Origin: an uncultured Muribaculaceae bacterium
GTDB lineage: Bacteria; Bacteroidota; Bacteroidia; Bacteroidales; Muribaculaceae
Direction of reading: 5' to 3'
Length of the DNA stretch: 15,523 nucleotides
NCBI GenBank assembly: GCA_910578665.1
Contig: CAJTQU010000034.1
Span: forward strand, 1-15,523
Part shown: piece by piece, positions 1-7,988 of the stretch
Layout of the letters: each line of letters begins with the position of its first letter
Numbering within the stretch: position 1 is the stretch's first letter
The notes under the pieces: model-generated
Databases searched by the model: none
What the model was told of the DNA's origin: nothing
What the model saw: the letters and a program-made list of their open reading frames with translations, nothing else
Made by a program: the position numbers and the translations under genes

Positions 1-10
1 ACATTTTACT

Positions 11-42
11 AAAAAATGTTGAATCTGACGGTCAACACTTTT
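11..42 (-). terminator. Probable Rho-independent terminator of the first glycosyltransferase gene
   Basis: On the minus strand a 6-bp stem (TGTTGA at 37-32 pairing with TCAACA at 22-17) with a 9-nt loop is followed directly by six T at 16-11. A G·U pair and an A-tract/T-tract pairing (42-38 with 16-12) can lengthen the stem. It lies about 35 bases past the stop codon of the glycosyltransferase. The core stem is short and AT-rich, so this is a moderate rather than strong terminator. A second small hairpin (ACATTTT at 1-7 with AAAATGT at 13-19) shares part of this sequence at the window edge. Confidence 0.55.
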
Positions 43-75
43 CCGGACTAGACACACAACGCACGGCACAAGGGT

Positions 76-822
76 TCAGCCTCTAAGCTTGCGCAGCAGT
101 CCGCGAAACAAGAAACCGGCATGGCGGATAACTGTAGGCAGCGTGCCGTAATAAGCACACATTATCCTGTAGCGTTCTTTAAGTGACGCCTTATGGTTTT
201 TATCAGTCAGTCCGTCTGTAAGATAGTCTATGGCCACCATGCCGAGGTTCATACACCGGCCCGGGTCGGAAGCTTTAAGACAGCGCAGGCACCACTCATA
301 GTCAGCTGAAAACCTATAAGCCAGATCATATTCGGGCGCAAGTTCCCTGCGCACGCAGAAAGCCTGGTGGCATACCAGCATTCCCCTGGCGAAACTCCCG
401 AATGTAAGCCGTCTCGGAACACTGAGATGCCTCGGCCCCACCACCCGGCGGCTACTGTCCACCAGCCGCGTGTCAGCATACACTATGTCAGCGCCCGATG
501 CTGCCCCGGCAGCATAACGAGACAGCACTTCATGCGAAGAAAACGCATCTCCGGCATTAAGAAAAATAAGATAGCGGCCACGAGCCATACGTAACCCCTT
601 GTTCATGGCATCATACAAACCCTTGTCCGGCTCAGAGACAACCCTCCTCCGCTCCTGGTCCGCCGCACAGGCAATGGCAACGGTGGCATCCTTGCTCGCG
701 CCATCGACTATAAGATGTTCATAATCCTTCTCAGTCTGGCTGTCAACAGAAGCAAGCGTCACCGGCAGCTCGCGCTCCGCATTATACGTTATAGTCACAA
801 TCGAAAAAAGAGGGCTCGCCAT
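76..822 (-). CDS. Family 2 glycosyltransferase (WcaA/WfgS-like)
   Basis: The 248-aa product is a GT-A fold transferase expected to move a sugar from a nucleotide donor to a lipid-linked or surface glycan on the cytoplasmic side of the inner membrane. The N-terminus has the strand-loop signature FSIVTITYN (6-14) and VDG (39-41). The conserved stretch EPDKGLYDAMNKG (64-76) is typical of the WfgS/WcaA-like branch. FLNAGD (87-92) stands where the DXD metal site lies, HQA is at 152-154, and SADYEW (172-177) probably carries the catalytic base. The full GT2 catalytic domain is present, with a short basic C-terminal tail. The ATG at 822 is chosen because the first strand begins a few residues later. 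The gene stands alone, divergent from the ferredoxin gene, with a possible promoter box 18 bases upstream. The family is clear; donor and acceptor sugars cannot be told. Confidence 0.93.
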   Translation of the reverse strand: MASPLFSIVTITYNAERELPVTLASVDSQTEKDYEHLIVDGASKDATVAIACAADQERRRVVSEPDKGLYDAMNKGLRMARGRYLIFLNAGDAFSSHEVLSRYAAGAASGADIVYADTRLVDSSRRVVGPRHLSVPRRLTFGSFARGMLVCHQAFCVRRELAPEYDLAYRFSADYEWCLRCLKASDPGRCMNLGMVAIDYLTDGLTDKNHKASLKERYRIMCAYYGTLPTVIRHAGFLFRGLLRKLRG

Positions 823-840
823 ATAATTCTACTTTTACCG

Positions 841-848
841 CAAAATTA
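841..848 (-). promoter_or_regulatory. Candidate -7 box of the glycosyltransferase at 76-822
   Basis: On the minus strand the octamer TAATTTTG fits the Bacteroides -7 consensus TAnnTTTG and ends 18 bases before the start codon, predicting a leader of only about 12-15 nt. No convincing TTTG -33 element was found about 20 bases further upstream, so this is a weak call. Confidence 0.35.
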
Positions 849-900
849 ATGAAAATCCTCCGTACCCAGGTACACACAGGATAAAAAATACAGACAACAC

Positions 901-955
901 GGCATGGCCGGACTGACAGTTTAGATTCATTCTAAATTAAGCGCGTTTCCATGCC
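901..955. repeat. Concentric inverted repeats upstream of the ferredoxin promoter
   Basis: An inner perfect inverted repeat TTTAGA (920-925) / TCTAAA (931-936) and an outer perfect inverted repeat GGCATGG (901-907) / CCATGCC (949-955) share exactly the same centre, base 928. The structure ends 5 bases before the -33 element of the ferredoxin gene. The inner 17 bp has the size and AT-rich symmetry of a dimeric repressor operator (Fur/DtxR-like in style), but I cannot assign the regulator. The repeats are seen directly; a regulatory role is inferred. Confidence 0.5.
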
Positions 956-960
956 ATTTG

Positions 961-992
961 CTTGGGGGTATCAATTTTTGCACCTAACTTTG
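961..992 (+). promoter_or_regulatory. Bacteroides-type promoter of the ferredoxin gene
   Basis: The -7 box TAACTTTG (985-992) matches TAnnTTTG exactly. A partial -33 element, CTTG (961-964), lies 20 bases upstream. A nearby full TTTG at 957-960 would give a 24-base spacing. Transcription would start near 997, leaving an A-rich leader of about 48 nt with no Shine-Dalgarno, as is usual for highly expressed Bacteroidota genes. The same CTTG - 20 nt - TAACTTTG arrangement occurs before nnr in this window. Confidence 0.65.
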
Positions 993-1044
993 CACCACAA
1001 AAATAATACATCAATATCTAATCACTAAAAAACATCACTAAATT

Positions 1045-1212
1045 ATGGCTTACGTAATTGGCGACAACTGTGTGGCTTGCGGCACCTGCCAGCCCGTTTG
1101 CCCCGTAGAGGCTATCTCTGAGGGCGAAATCTACAAAATCGATCCGGACACCTGCATCTCTTGCGGCAGCTGCGCAGAGGTTTGCCCCAGCGGTGCCATC
1201 ACCGAGGGATAA
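1045..1212 (+). CDS. Two-cluster [4Fe-4S] ferredoxin, 55 aa
   Basis: The 55-residue product is a clostridial-type 2[4Fe-4S] ferredoxin, a soluble low-potential electron carrier for enzymes such as pyruvate:ferredoxin oxidoreductase and hydrogenases. Eight cysteines form two classic CxxCxxCxxxCP motifs: C9, C12, C15, C19 and C37, C40, C43, C47, each last Cys followed by Pro. The two halves are recognisably an internal duplication. The length equals that of the standard small ferredoxins, so nothing is missing. The start ATG directly precedes AYVI, the usual N-terminus of the family. It is a single-gene unit: its own promoter lies at 961-992 and a strong terminator follows 24 bases after the stop. 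Identity is certain; the physiological redox partner cannot be seen. Confidence 0.97.
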   Translation: MAYVIGDNCVACGTCQPVCPVEAISEGEIYKIDPDTCISCGSCAEVCPSGAITEG

Positions 1213-1235
1213 TCCATATCCGCCTAAAAAGACAA

Positions 1236-1277
1236 ACGCCGTGTTCCCGACAACCGGGACACGGCGTATTTTATTTT
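1236..1277 (+). terminator. Rho-independent terminator of the ferredoxin gene, probably bidirectional
   Basis: ACGCCGTG (1236-1243) pairs with CACGGCGT (1260-1267), and TCCCG (1245-1249) with CGGGA (1255-1259), leaving one bulged T at 1244 and a 5-nt loop. ATTTTATTTT follows at 1268-1277. Read on the minus strand the same hairpin is followed by a T-rich run (complement of 1224-1235), so it can also end the convergent flippase transcript, whose stop codon is about 45 bases away. Confidence 0.88.
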
Positions 1278-1321
1278 ACCAAACCAACGTATATTTTTAG
1301 AGCACACTAATAACTAGACGT

Positions 1322-2743
1322 TTAACGTTTCAGCATGCGGCGCAAGGGGGGCAGGAAACAGCATCCTGACAACACCAGCAACGGTGCGGCAACATATAAC
1401 GGCAGTGTATCGACAGCCAGCAGACCCGACACGCACACAATGACAGCTACAAGTATGAGACGCCATGTAGACACTGTGAGCCGCAGGCCGTAGCGGCGGT
1501 AATATACAGCCCCGACTATAGCGGCATAAAGAATATACCAGGCTATATATGCCGCCCCGAGACCGGCAAAGCCCCACCGGGCATAGGCAAACACGCATAA
1601 CGGCACACTCAGAACGGCGTCAAGGCCCTCGGTAAGCACATATATCCGGCCGTCTCCGCGCGCTATTATGGTGTATGCCATACACCAGCTGACAGCCTTG
1701 GGTATGCTGCCCACCACACCCCATGAGATGAACGGCAGGATCACGAGAAAGTCTGACGTATAAAGCAGTCTGACCACGGGCTCGCGCAAAAGGAGAAACA
1801 GCAACAATAACGGAACGAGCAACAACAGGAGCAATGTGATTTCGTGGTTGACAAACAGGGAGGTCCTGCGCGGATAGTCTCTCACCGATGCCAGACGCGG
1901 ATAAAATTCCATGCCTATGGCTGTAAAAACCAGTCCCACATAACGCACCAGCACTGTGTCACCGGCCTGTATGTAGCCCACATCGCCAGTGCCCCAGTAA
2001 TGATTAATGATTCCTATAAACACGGTGTGCGCAGTGGCGGTGACAAAAGATGCCAGCGCCATATATACGCCAAGACGTATAAAACCTCGGCCTTCGTGCC
2101 ACAACTGTCCCAGTCCCACGGCCGGTGACGGCTTCGGCGTGCGCAGACGATACACACGCACACAGACATACATGGCTGCCGCATAAGCCATTATACTCAG
2201 CACGACACCCGTGGCTCCGCAATAATAAAACAACGGTACTGACAGGGCAAGCCCCGACAATGTGCCCCAAAGATTGCTCCTGGCAAGCTGGCGGAGCCTG
2301 GCAGATCCCTGAAGCAACGCCTGCTCTCCGCCTACGAGCGAATTGAACACCATGGCCGCGGCAAGCAGCATAAAGCCCCAGCACGCCCCGTAGGAACCGA
2401 AAAACCACTTGCCCAGAAAGGGCGAGGCTCCCATCATAACCACCGCGCCAAGCAGTCCGGCAAGCAGGCTCCACCGCCGTACCACTCCGGCTACCACGGC
2501 CATGCGGCTGCGACCCGAGGCACAGGCCGCCTCACGCACGGCACTCTGGCGTATGCCGAGTTCCGAAAAGGTGCTTATATTGTCTATCACGCTCTGATAT
2601 ATGCCGAACAATCCCACCCCGGAGGCATGCAGCCACAGCGCTACAAGCTTCATCTTAACAACGGAACAGACGATGTTGAGCATCTGCAGGCCGGAGAAGA
2701 GGCTCATCACTTTAAGGACATGTGAAGAAAGACCTTTTTTCAT
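1322..2743 (-). CDS. Wzx-type polysaccharide/oligosaccharide flippase (MOP superfamily)
   Basis: The 473-aa product is a polytopic inner-membrane protein with roughly 12-14 hydrophobic segments, the size and layout of Wzx-type flippases that move undecaprenyl-linked glycans to the periplasmic face. The N-terminal region, including LWLHASGVGLFGIYQS (37-52) and a following FSELGIRQSAVREA (58-71), resembles the first helices of O-antigen/ECA translocases of the WzxE kind. Charged loops separate clear helices and the C-terminus is basic (LRRMLKR). Its ATG lies inside the ATGA that also forms the stop of the upstream gene, so translation is very probably coupled. It is the last gene of the run and shares a terminator with the ferredoxin. 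The substrate is unknown; no Wzy polymerase or ligase is in the window. Membrane family is confident, exact substrate class is inferred. Confidence 0.88.
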   Translation of the reverse strand: MKKGLSSHVLKVMSLFSGLQMLNIVCSVVKMKLVALWLHASGVGLFGIYQSVIDNISTFSELGIRQSAVREAACASGRSRMAVVAGVVRRWSLLAGLLGAVVMMGASPFLGKWFFGSYGACWGFMLLAAAMVFNSLVGGEQALLQGSARLRQLARSNLWGTLSGLALSVPLFYYCGATGVVLSIMAYAAAMYVCVRVYRLRTPKPSPAVGLGQLWHEGRGFIRLGVYMALASFVTATAHTVFIGIINHYWGTGDVGYIQAGDTVLVRYVGLVFTAIGMEFYPRLASVRDYPRRTSLFVNHEITLLLLLLVPLLLLFLLLREPVVRLLYTSDFLVILPFISWGVVGSIPKAVSWCMAYTIIARGDGRIYVLTEGLDAVLSVPLCVFAYARWGFAGLGAAYIAWYILYAAIVGAVYYRRYGLRLTVSTWRLILVAVIVCVSGLLAVDTLPLYVAAPLLVLSGCCFLPPLRRMLKR

Positions 2744-3705
2744 AACTTTACAGAGGCCTCATATACCGGATAAACCACACCGGTAGCCCCCATCGAGAAT
2801 TTCTGATTCAATAGTCCGGCATTAAGCAGGCGGCCGCCATCTTCGTTTGAAGTGCCGAAATCGAAAAACCGGCGGCCTGCATACGGACCTGTAATAAGAT
2901 AATGGTAAAGCACCGTGAGATAATAACGACTGCGCGCGCGAGGCGTGGTGGCGGCATACTGCGAATGGGCCACACGGCCTGTGTCATAAATACATACCCC
3001 GGCCTGCAGCCCCTCTTCGTCACTCAATGTGAATAGCTTTATATTATCGGGGAAGCGGCTGCGGAGCAACTCCATCTCTTCTGCCGTATGCACCGGTGAC
3101 GCCTCATGCCGCTCTGCCAGACAATCTGAAAGCAACTGCCAGAAAGCACCCACATCAGAACTCTCACTTATCACCGGGTCGTACTTCATCCCCTTGCGCA
3201 GCTGCTGGCGTTTGCCCATATTAAATTTCCAGGCACTTCCAGTCTCTATGGCAGACGAAAGACTGACACCCGTCTGCACAAAACCGCACCGCCACAGCGC
3301 ATACAGGTCTTCCTGCGACGGACGACCGGCATAAATATAAGGCAGCGGCTTATATACGATACGCGACACTCCGGCCCCGGCACAATACCGCATCCAGCTC
3401 TCAAACAAGCCCAGCAGCATCGCTCCGTCTATGTGTCCGTCGGCCAGAACCCATCCGCCATAGGTAAGTCCGGCATGGGAGCTGAGCACGGAATCGCGAA
3501 TCGTGGCAGGCAGCACGGCCAGCAGCCGTCCGCCGCGAAATGCCATAAGCGAAGCATCGGGGAACCGGTCGGCATGATAATCCATATAGTCGCGTTCAAA
3601 CAGAAAAACTCCGTTTCTGGCGCAGCACACAAACTCGTCCCACTGCCTGCGGCACGCAGGCGTATAGGGCACTATCTCGAATCCGCAGCCATCTACCTTA
3701 TCCAT
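2740..3705 (-). CDS. FemAB/GNAT-like acyltransferase, probably in glycan or wall modification
   Basis: I take the ATG at 3705 (321 aa), because family members start just before an IVPYTP-type strand (11-16); a GTG at 3738 in the same frame would add 11 residues. The product looks like the FemAB-like/GNAT proteins common in Bacteroidota envelope-glycan loci. Recognisable parts are WDEFVCCARNGVFLFERDYMDYH (within 22-44), a middle basic FNMGKRQQLRKG (161-172) typical of this family, and a second acyltransferase half with AHSQYAATTPRARS (246-259) and FDFGTSNED (281-289). No signal peptide is present, so it is cytoplasmic. The start overlaps the 3' end of the EnvC-like gene by 13 bases and the stop overlaps the flippase start by 4. 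It probably adds an acyl or aminoacyl group to a sugar or lipid-linked precursor; the actual donor and acceptor are unknown. Confidence 0.78.
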   Translation of the reverse strand: MDKVDGCGFEIVPYTPACRRQWDEFVCCARNGVFLFERDYMDYHADRFPDASLMAFRGGRLLAVLPATIRDSVLSSHAGLTYGGWVLADGHIDGAMLLGLFESWMRYCAGAGVSRIVYKPLPYIYAGRPSQEDLYALWRCGFVQTGVSLSSAIETGSAWKFNMGKRQQLRKGMKYDPVISESSDVGAFWQLLSDCLAERHEASPVHTAEEMELLRSRFPDNIKLFTLSDEEGLQAGVCIYDTGRVAHSQYAATTPRARSRYYLTVLYHYLITGPYAGRRFFDFGTSNEDGGRLLNAGLLNQKFSMGATGVVYPVYEASVKL

Positions 3706-5327
3706 GCCTCCGGGTTTTGTTTCTCTCGATTCTTCCACACCTCGAAATGTATAGTGGTTCGTCCGCCCTCCTCCGGATCGCTGACAAGGTGGCCGAGCGA
3801 TTGCCCCTGCTTCACCTTGTCACCTTTCTTTACGACCGGTGTGCCTATGTTGCCATAGACGGTATAATAATCGCCATGGTTCACTATGATTACAGTAGAA
3901 AAACCGTTTAACACATAAACACCAGTGACGGTACCTGGATACACAGCCTGGGCCGAAGCCCCCTTGGAAACGACTGCGTCTATACCTGGATTGTCGTATA
4001 TCACATCTGCCATGTCGGCCAGGGCATGACGTCCGAAACGGCTTATTATATCAAACCGTCCGCTCACCGGACGCGGCAGCGACCCTTTTGCCGCAGCAAA
4101 ACCAGAGCCTGATACCGAGGATTTCACCGTCTCGCCGGCTGTATTGCCTTCGGCCTTGTTTCTGGGCCGGCGTCCCCGCGCCTCGGCATAGTCCTGCCTA
4201 CGAGCCTCGCGGTCAGGGGTATCCTGTTTCTTCTGTTTGTCCCTGCCACTCTTTTTTGCAGGTTCTTTTTTAGGCTTATCTTTTTTCTTCTCCGGCTTTT
4301 TCTTCTCTTGCTCAGGCTTATCGGATTCGGCATCTTTGCGTGCCTGCTCGGCGGCACGGGCTTCTGCAGCCTGTCTCACAGCCTCCGCACTCTCTCTTTC
4401 AGCCTTCTCGCGTTCCATACGTGCTTTCTCGGCCGCGGCACGTTCTTCAGCCTCCCGACGGCGCCTCTCTGCCTGCCGTGCCTCCTCCTGTTCGGCAGCT
4501 ATGAGCTGCGAGATACGACTGTTCAGATCGTTTGCCTCGGCCTGCTTGCGAGCCAGGTGCGAACGCAGAGCAGTACCATTGGCACGCAGTCTGGCCACAG
4601 TTTCGTCCTGTGCCTGGTGTTTACCGCGCAATACTTGCTGGGCCTCTTCCTGCGAAGCCAGTGTCACGTCCAGCTGCCGTTTGCTGCCGGCCAGTTCGCG
4701 GCGGTTCTTGTCAAGCACGTCAATCTGATGCCTTATCTCAGTCTCACGATTATCGCGCCACTCGGCAAACTTGCGCATATAGCGCATTCTGCGCCACGCC
4801 TGCTGGAAATTTTTCGAAGCAAAAACATAAGCCACCGGATTGGCATTCCTACGTGCCTTACGCATCTTTTTTACAGCAGCCACATATTTATCACGCAACA
4901 ACGACAAATGCGCCTCACCTGACACTATACGCGCTTCGATGGCAGATATTTTCTGCGCCAGACCGGCCTCGCGCTGTTTCAAGTCGCGCACACGCTTCTG
5001 CTGCACGTCAATATCACGTTTAATATTTTCCAGCAAAGCCAGATTTCCCTTAACCTGGAGTTCGTTCTGCTCTATCTGGCCCTGGGTCTGTTTTATTTCG
5101 TTCCTTACCGCGGCTTCCTGCTTGCGGACCCCTGCCGATGTCTCTTTGCGGCCGACTTGTCTGACAGAACCGGCCTTAGCTTTTTTACTACGTTTTTTCT
5201 GAGCCGGGACCTTTTTCCCGGCCTCCCGTTTCTGCTCCGCCAATGCCGGCACGCATACGGCAAGGCCCGTGATATCTGCCGTAAGAAGCAGACATAACGC
5301 CGTAATTATCATTATCTTCCGTATCAT
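3693..5327 (-). CDS. EnvC-like coiled-coil protein with degenerate LytM (M23) domain
   Basis: The 544-aa product is predicted to be periplasmic and to act in peptidoglycan splitting, probably as an amidase activator like E. coli EnvC. A Sec signal lies at 1-30 (cleavage after PALA), then long coiled coil at about 65-280, then an Ala/Glu/Lys/Arg-rich low-complexity segment at 280-400, and a LytM domain at about 415-544. Three zinc or catalytic positions of active M23 enzymes look replaced: the H of HxGxD is N446 (D450 remains), the H of the YxH motif is N493, and the first H of HxH is T525 (H527 remains). This fits activators rather than active endopeptidases. The charged linker is long for the family. 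It lies 39 bases after the DUF4292 gene and overlaps the next gene. A matching amidase is not in the window. Confidence 0.9.
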   Translation of the reverse strand: MIRKIMIITALCLLLTADITGLAVCVPALAEQKREAGKKVPAQKKRSKKAKAGSVRQVGRKETSAGVRKQEAAVRNEIKQTQGQIEQNELQVKGNLALLENIKRDIDVQQKRVRDLKQREAGLAQKISAIEARIVSGEAHLSLLRDKYVAAVKKMRKARRNANPVAYVFASKNFQQAWRRMRYMRKFAEWRDNRETEIRHQIDVLDKNRRELAGSKRQLDVTLASQEEAQQVLRGKHQAQDETVARLRANGTALRSHLARKQAEANDLNSRISQLIAAEQEEARQAERRRREAEERAAAEKARMEREKAERESAEAVRQAAEARAAEQARKDAESDKPEQEKKKPEKKKDKPKKEPAKKSGRDKQKKQDTPDREARRQDYAEARGRRPRNKAEGNTAGETVKSSVSGSGFAAAKGSLPRPVSGRFDIISRFGRHALADMADVIYDNPGIDAVVSKGASAQAVYPGTVTGVYVLNGFSTVIIVNHGDYYTVYGNIGTPVVKKGDKVKQGQSLGHLVSDPEEGGRTTIHFEVWKNREKQNPEAWIR

Positions 5328-5366
5328 GCCGACACTGTGTTAAAAAACCTGTACCAAAACACCGGC

Positions 5367-6212
5367 TCAGCGCATACTGCGGATGAATTCACCGATACTT
5401 ACTTTCTCCCACTTATTATTGATCCTGACGCGTTCTATCGGATTGGGTTTCATATCCGGCGCGTCAAACTCGAGAGCTATACGGGCCTCTTTTTTACCAT
5501 ATTTAAGCATGATGTCCACCTGGGTGTCCTTGCCCTCATAGCCATACTCCGCCGTGGCGAAATTCTGCAGGTCTGTAGTAAACGCGGCAGCCATAAGCAT
5601 CTTGCCGTCCTGAAACAGCGTAAAGCCGTATTCGGCACGCGGATCCTGTCCCTTTGGAGTGAAAATCCATGTGTCGGAAGCCCCGGTGCTCACATCGACC
5701 AGAGCCGCATTGCCCTCGCTAAGAGTTCCGGCATTAAGCAGGAACACACGGCCTAGAAGCAAATCCTGCACATTGGTTATATCGGCTCCCAGCCGTCCCA
5801 AGTAAGGCCTTATGTCTTCCGCACAATACTTTTTTGACATTTTATTTACCATCAGCACACTGTCACGCGTCAGTTCCACACGCCCGACCTCGCCCATGAG
5901 CGGAGCGCGCAACGATATGACAATCAAGCTGCCGCGTTCCATATATACTTTAACTCCTGGAGAAATAGGCAAGCCTTTCATACGCAGTCTGCCGTTCATA
6001 CTGAGTTTGTCCCAATTCTTGTAAGTGCGTGCCACACTTGTAGCAATCTTTACAGATTCCTTGGTCGAAAGCGCGCGTACATTCTCCCCGGCAGCCTTAA
6101 GTTCGCGCGACATACCTTCCGGTGCCTCTATCACATTGCCCGGACGTCTGGCACTGCACGAACATAACAGGCACAGGACAGCAGATATTATAGCTATACT
6201 GAATTTATTCAT
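5367..6212 (-). CDS. DUF4292 family lipoprotein
   Basis: The 281-aa product begins with a lipoprotein signal, MNKFSIAIISAVLCLLCSC, in which L16-C17-S18-C19 fits a lipobox with C19 as the lipidated residue. It should be anchored to a membrane, probably the outer one. The rest is a mainly beta-strand protein with the pattern WDKLSMNGRLRMKG (68-81) followed by strands on basic and hydrophobic residues, matching DUF4292. This family is generally viewed as related in fold to LolA/LolB-like lipid-binding proteins, which is a structural analogy and not proof of function. The start overlaps the end of the TPR gene by 8 bases and the EnvC-like gene follows 39 bases later. Lipid or lipoprotein handling coordinated with peptidoglycan work is my inference; no direct function is known to me. 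Confidence 0.82.
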   Translation of the reverse strand: MNKFSIAIISAVLCLLCSCSARRPGNVIEAPEGMSRELKAAGENVRALSTKESVKIATSVARTYKNWDKLSMNGRLRMKGLPISPGVKVYMERGSLIVISLRAPLMGEVGRVELTRDSVLMVNKMSKKYCAEDIRPYLGRLGADITNVQDLLLGRVFLLNAGTLSEGNAALVDVSTGASDTWIFTPKGQDPRAEYGFTLFQDGKMLMAAAFTTDLQNFATAEYGYEGKDTQVDIMLKYGKKEARIALEFDAPDMKPNPIERVRINNKWEKVSIGEFIRSMR

Positions 6213-7974
6213 AGAAATAGGTTTTATGTTTCACCTTCTTCTGTAACAACTTATTATCAGGATCAAGCATAAGGCCCTGCTCCCAGGACTTGACAGCATC
6301 CTCAGGCAGACCGTTCATAAACTGGATATCCCCCAAATGCTCGTAAAGCTCTACTGAGGGTCCTTCTGAAAACTTCATAGCCTTTTCCTGGTATTCCAGA
6401 GCTTCCTTATAGTCCTGCTTACGAAACAAGATCCATGCATAAGTATCAAGATAAGAAGAATTCTCCGGATCTTCATCGATAGCTTTCCGGCTTATTTTCA
6501 ACGCAGTATCGAGATCTCCGCCACTCTCCGACAAATAATACGCATAATTATTAAGTGCCGACGCATCATCGGGATTCAACCGCAGGGCGTTGGTATACAT
6601 GAGGTTGACATTAGGCATGTCCTTCTCACGGAAATATATGTCACCCATAAGGGAATAAATAGTGCCCACAACCTTCAGTCCCCGGCTGTTGAGGTTGGCT
6701 CCCGAAGCCTCGGTAAGAGTATCCGTAGGTTCTACATTCGGCATAATCAGCTTCAACACGCGCTTCGATTCTGCCAGAGCCTCCTTGTCCCGTTCGGCAC
6801 CCGTATATGCGGCCACTCCGTAGAAAAACATTTCTATCTGCGGATTAGCCGTGTCTCGTGCGGCCTCGTACTCCCTGATTGCCTCTTCATAACGCTCGTC
6901 AGCAACCAGATAAGATACTTTCTGAGCCTTATACCCCTTATTGGCCGGGTCCATGTCTATAGCAATCTGTATCTGTTCCACAGCCTCTTTCCAGTTATGC
7001 TTGGCGGCACTGAAACGCGAACTGAAATCCTGTATGCCCGCCTCGTGCGGATACTGGTCTCTAAGCGCGGACAAAAGATAATCGGCATGCTCGGTGTTCC
7101 CCTTGCGTTCAAGCAGCGGTGTCACATATTCTGCAAGCAATTGAAGCTTGACATCCAGATCTATGTCATCTAGAAGCAGGGCGCTGTACACCTCCCGGTC
7201 ATAAGCGGCGGTATCGCCGTTCTCATTATAGAAATTAACCAATGAAAGTTTCACCGCGCCGTCTTCGGGAGCTATGGCCTCTGCGCGCTTGTAATAGCCC
7301 AGTGCCGAATCAGGCTTGTTCAAAAATGCATACAGATTGCCCTTGAGCACATAAAAATCCGGAATTGCCGGACTAGCGGCTATAAGCCTGTCGGCCTCGC
7401 CTATCGCGCTGGCCGTGTCTTTATCCTGAAGCCAGAGGGCCATCTTGCGCAGCGACAAATCGGGTGACTGGCCCTCGATTTTTTCAAACCGCGTGTAGTA
7501 GTCTCTGGCGGTCTGGCGGTCATCTTTCAAAGTGGCGATTTCTGCCAGCGATGCCAGCAGCTCGCTCTTGTCAGGATAATACTCCGAAAGACGTGTCAGT
7601 ACTCTTTGAGATTCGTCAAATATGCCGATACGGCGGCACAGATACGCGTAATATGATGTTTCATCGTAATCTTCGGGATAAGCGTCGACATATTGGCGTA
7701 CAAGCGAAAGACCATTATGCAGCTGCGCCGAATCCTGCGCCATACTGATTAGTGATATTCCGTAGGCATACGCCGCCTCGTTATTGCCGGGATCAAGTTC
7801 ATATGCGCGTTTAAACATCTCGTGCGCCTCCGGCAGCGTGTGCTCCACGCTTGCCTGTATGGCGCGCAGAGTGATATGGCGGCTTTTACGCTGTTCCGGA
7901 GTAGAAGCCAGGACCAATACCGCCATCATACAGGACAAAAGCGCCATCGGTACCACAATGCCGTATTTTTTCAT
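6205..7974 (-). CDS. Exported tetratricopeptide-repeat protein
   Basis: The 589-aa product has an N-terminal export signal (1-24; hydrophobic core IVVPMALLSCMMAVLVLA) and then TPR helices along its length. Clear repeat units include AHEMFKRAYELDPGNNEAAY (50-69), PDSALGYYKRAEAIAPEDG (221-239), WKEAVEQIQIAIDMDPANKG (328-347), NLMYTNALRLNPDD (457-470), ALKISRKAIDEDPENSSY (491-508) and DYKEALEYQEKA (521-532). A cysteine at 15 within LLSC could be a lipobox, but the hydrophobic run continues beyond it, so a plain Sec signal or anchor is as likely. TPR arrays serve as protein-docking scaffolds, so this is probably a periplasmic or membrane-attached assembly factor. It starts 14 bases after dut and overlaps DUF4292 by 8 bases, suggesting a shared envelope process. 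Specific partners are unknown. Confidence 0.88.
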   Translation of the reverse strand: MKKYGIVVPMALLSCMMAVLVLASTPEQRKSRHITLRAIQASVEHTLPEAHEMFKRAYELDPGNNEAAYAYGISLISMAQDSAQLHNGLSLVRQYVDAYPEDYDETSYYAYLCRRIGIFDESQRVLTRLSEYYPDKSELLASLAEIATLKDDRQTARDYYTRFEKIEGQSPDLSLRKMALWLQDKDTASAIGEADRLIAASPAIPDFYVLKGNLYAFLNKPDSALGYYKRAEAIAPEDGAVKLSLVNFYNENGDTAAYDREVYSALLLDDIDLDVKLQLLAEYVTPLLERKGNTEHADYLLSALRDQYPHEAGIQDFSSRFSAAKHNWKEAVEQIQIAIDMDPANKGYKAQKVSYLVADERYEEAIREYEAARDTANPQIEMFFYGVAAYTGAERDKEALAESKRVLKLIMPNVEPTDTLTEASGANLNSRGLKVVGTIYSLMGDIYFREKDMPNVNLMYTNALRLNPDDASALNNYAYYLSESGGDLDTALKISRKAIDEDPENSSYLDTYAWILFRKQDYKEALEYQEKAMKFSEGPSVELYEHLGDIQFMNGLPEDAVKSWEQGLMLDPDNKLLQKKVKHKTYFYE

Positions 7975-7988
7975 AATCCCAAGTTTTA

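Noticed and set aside
2004..2474. A 156-codon frame on the same strand as the flippase but in another frame
   Set aside because: It lies wholly inside the flippase, which has clear membrane helices throughout; no sign of a frameshift was found.
4308..4922. Long Ser/Leu/Cys-rich plus-strand frames opposite the EnvC-like gene
   Set aside because: They arise from the Ala/Glu/Lys/Arg-rich coding on the minus strand and show no conserved motif.
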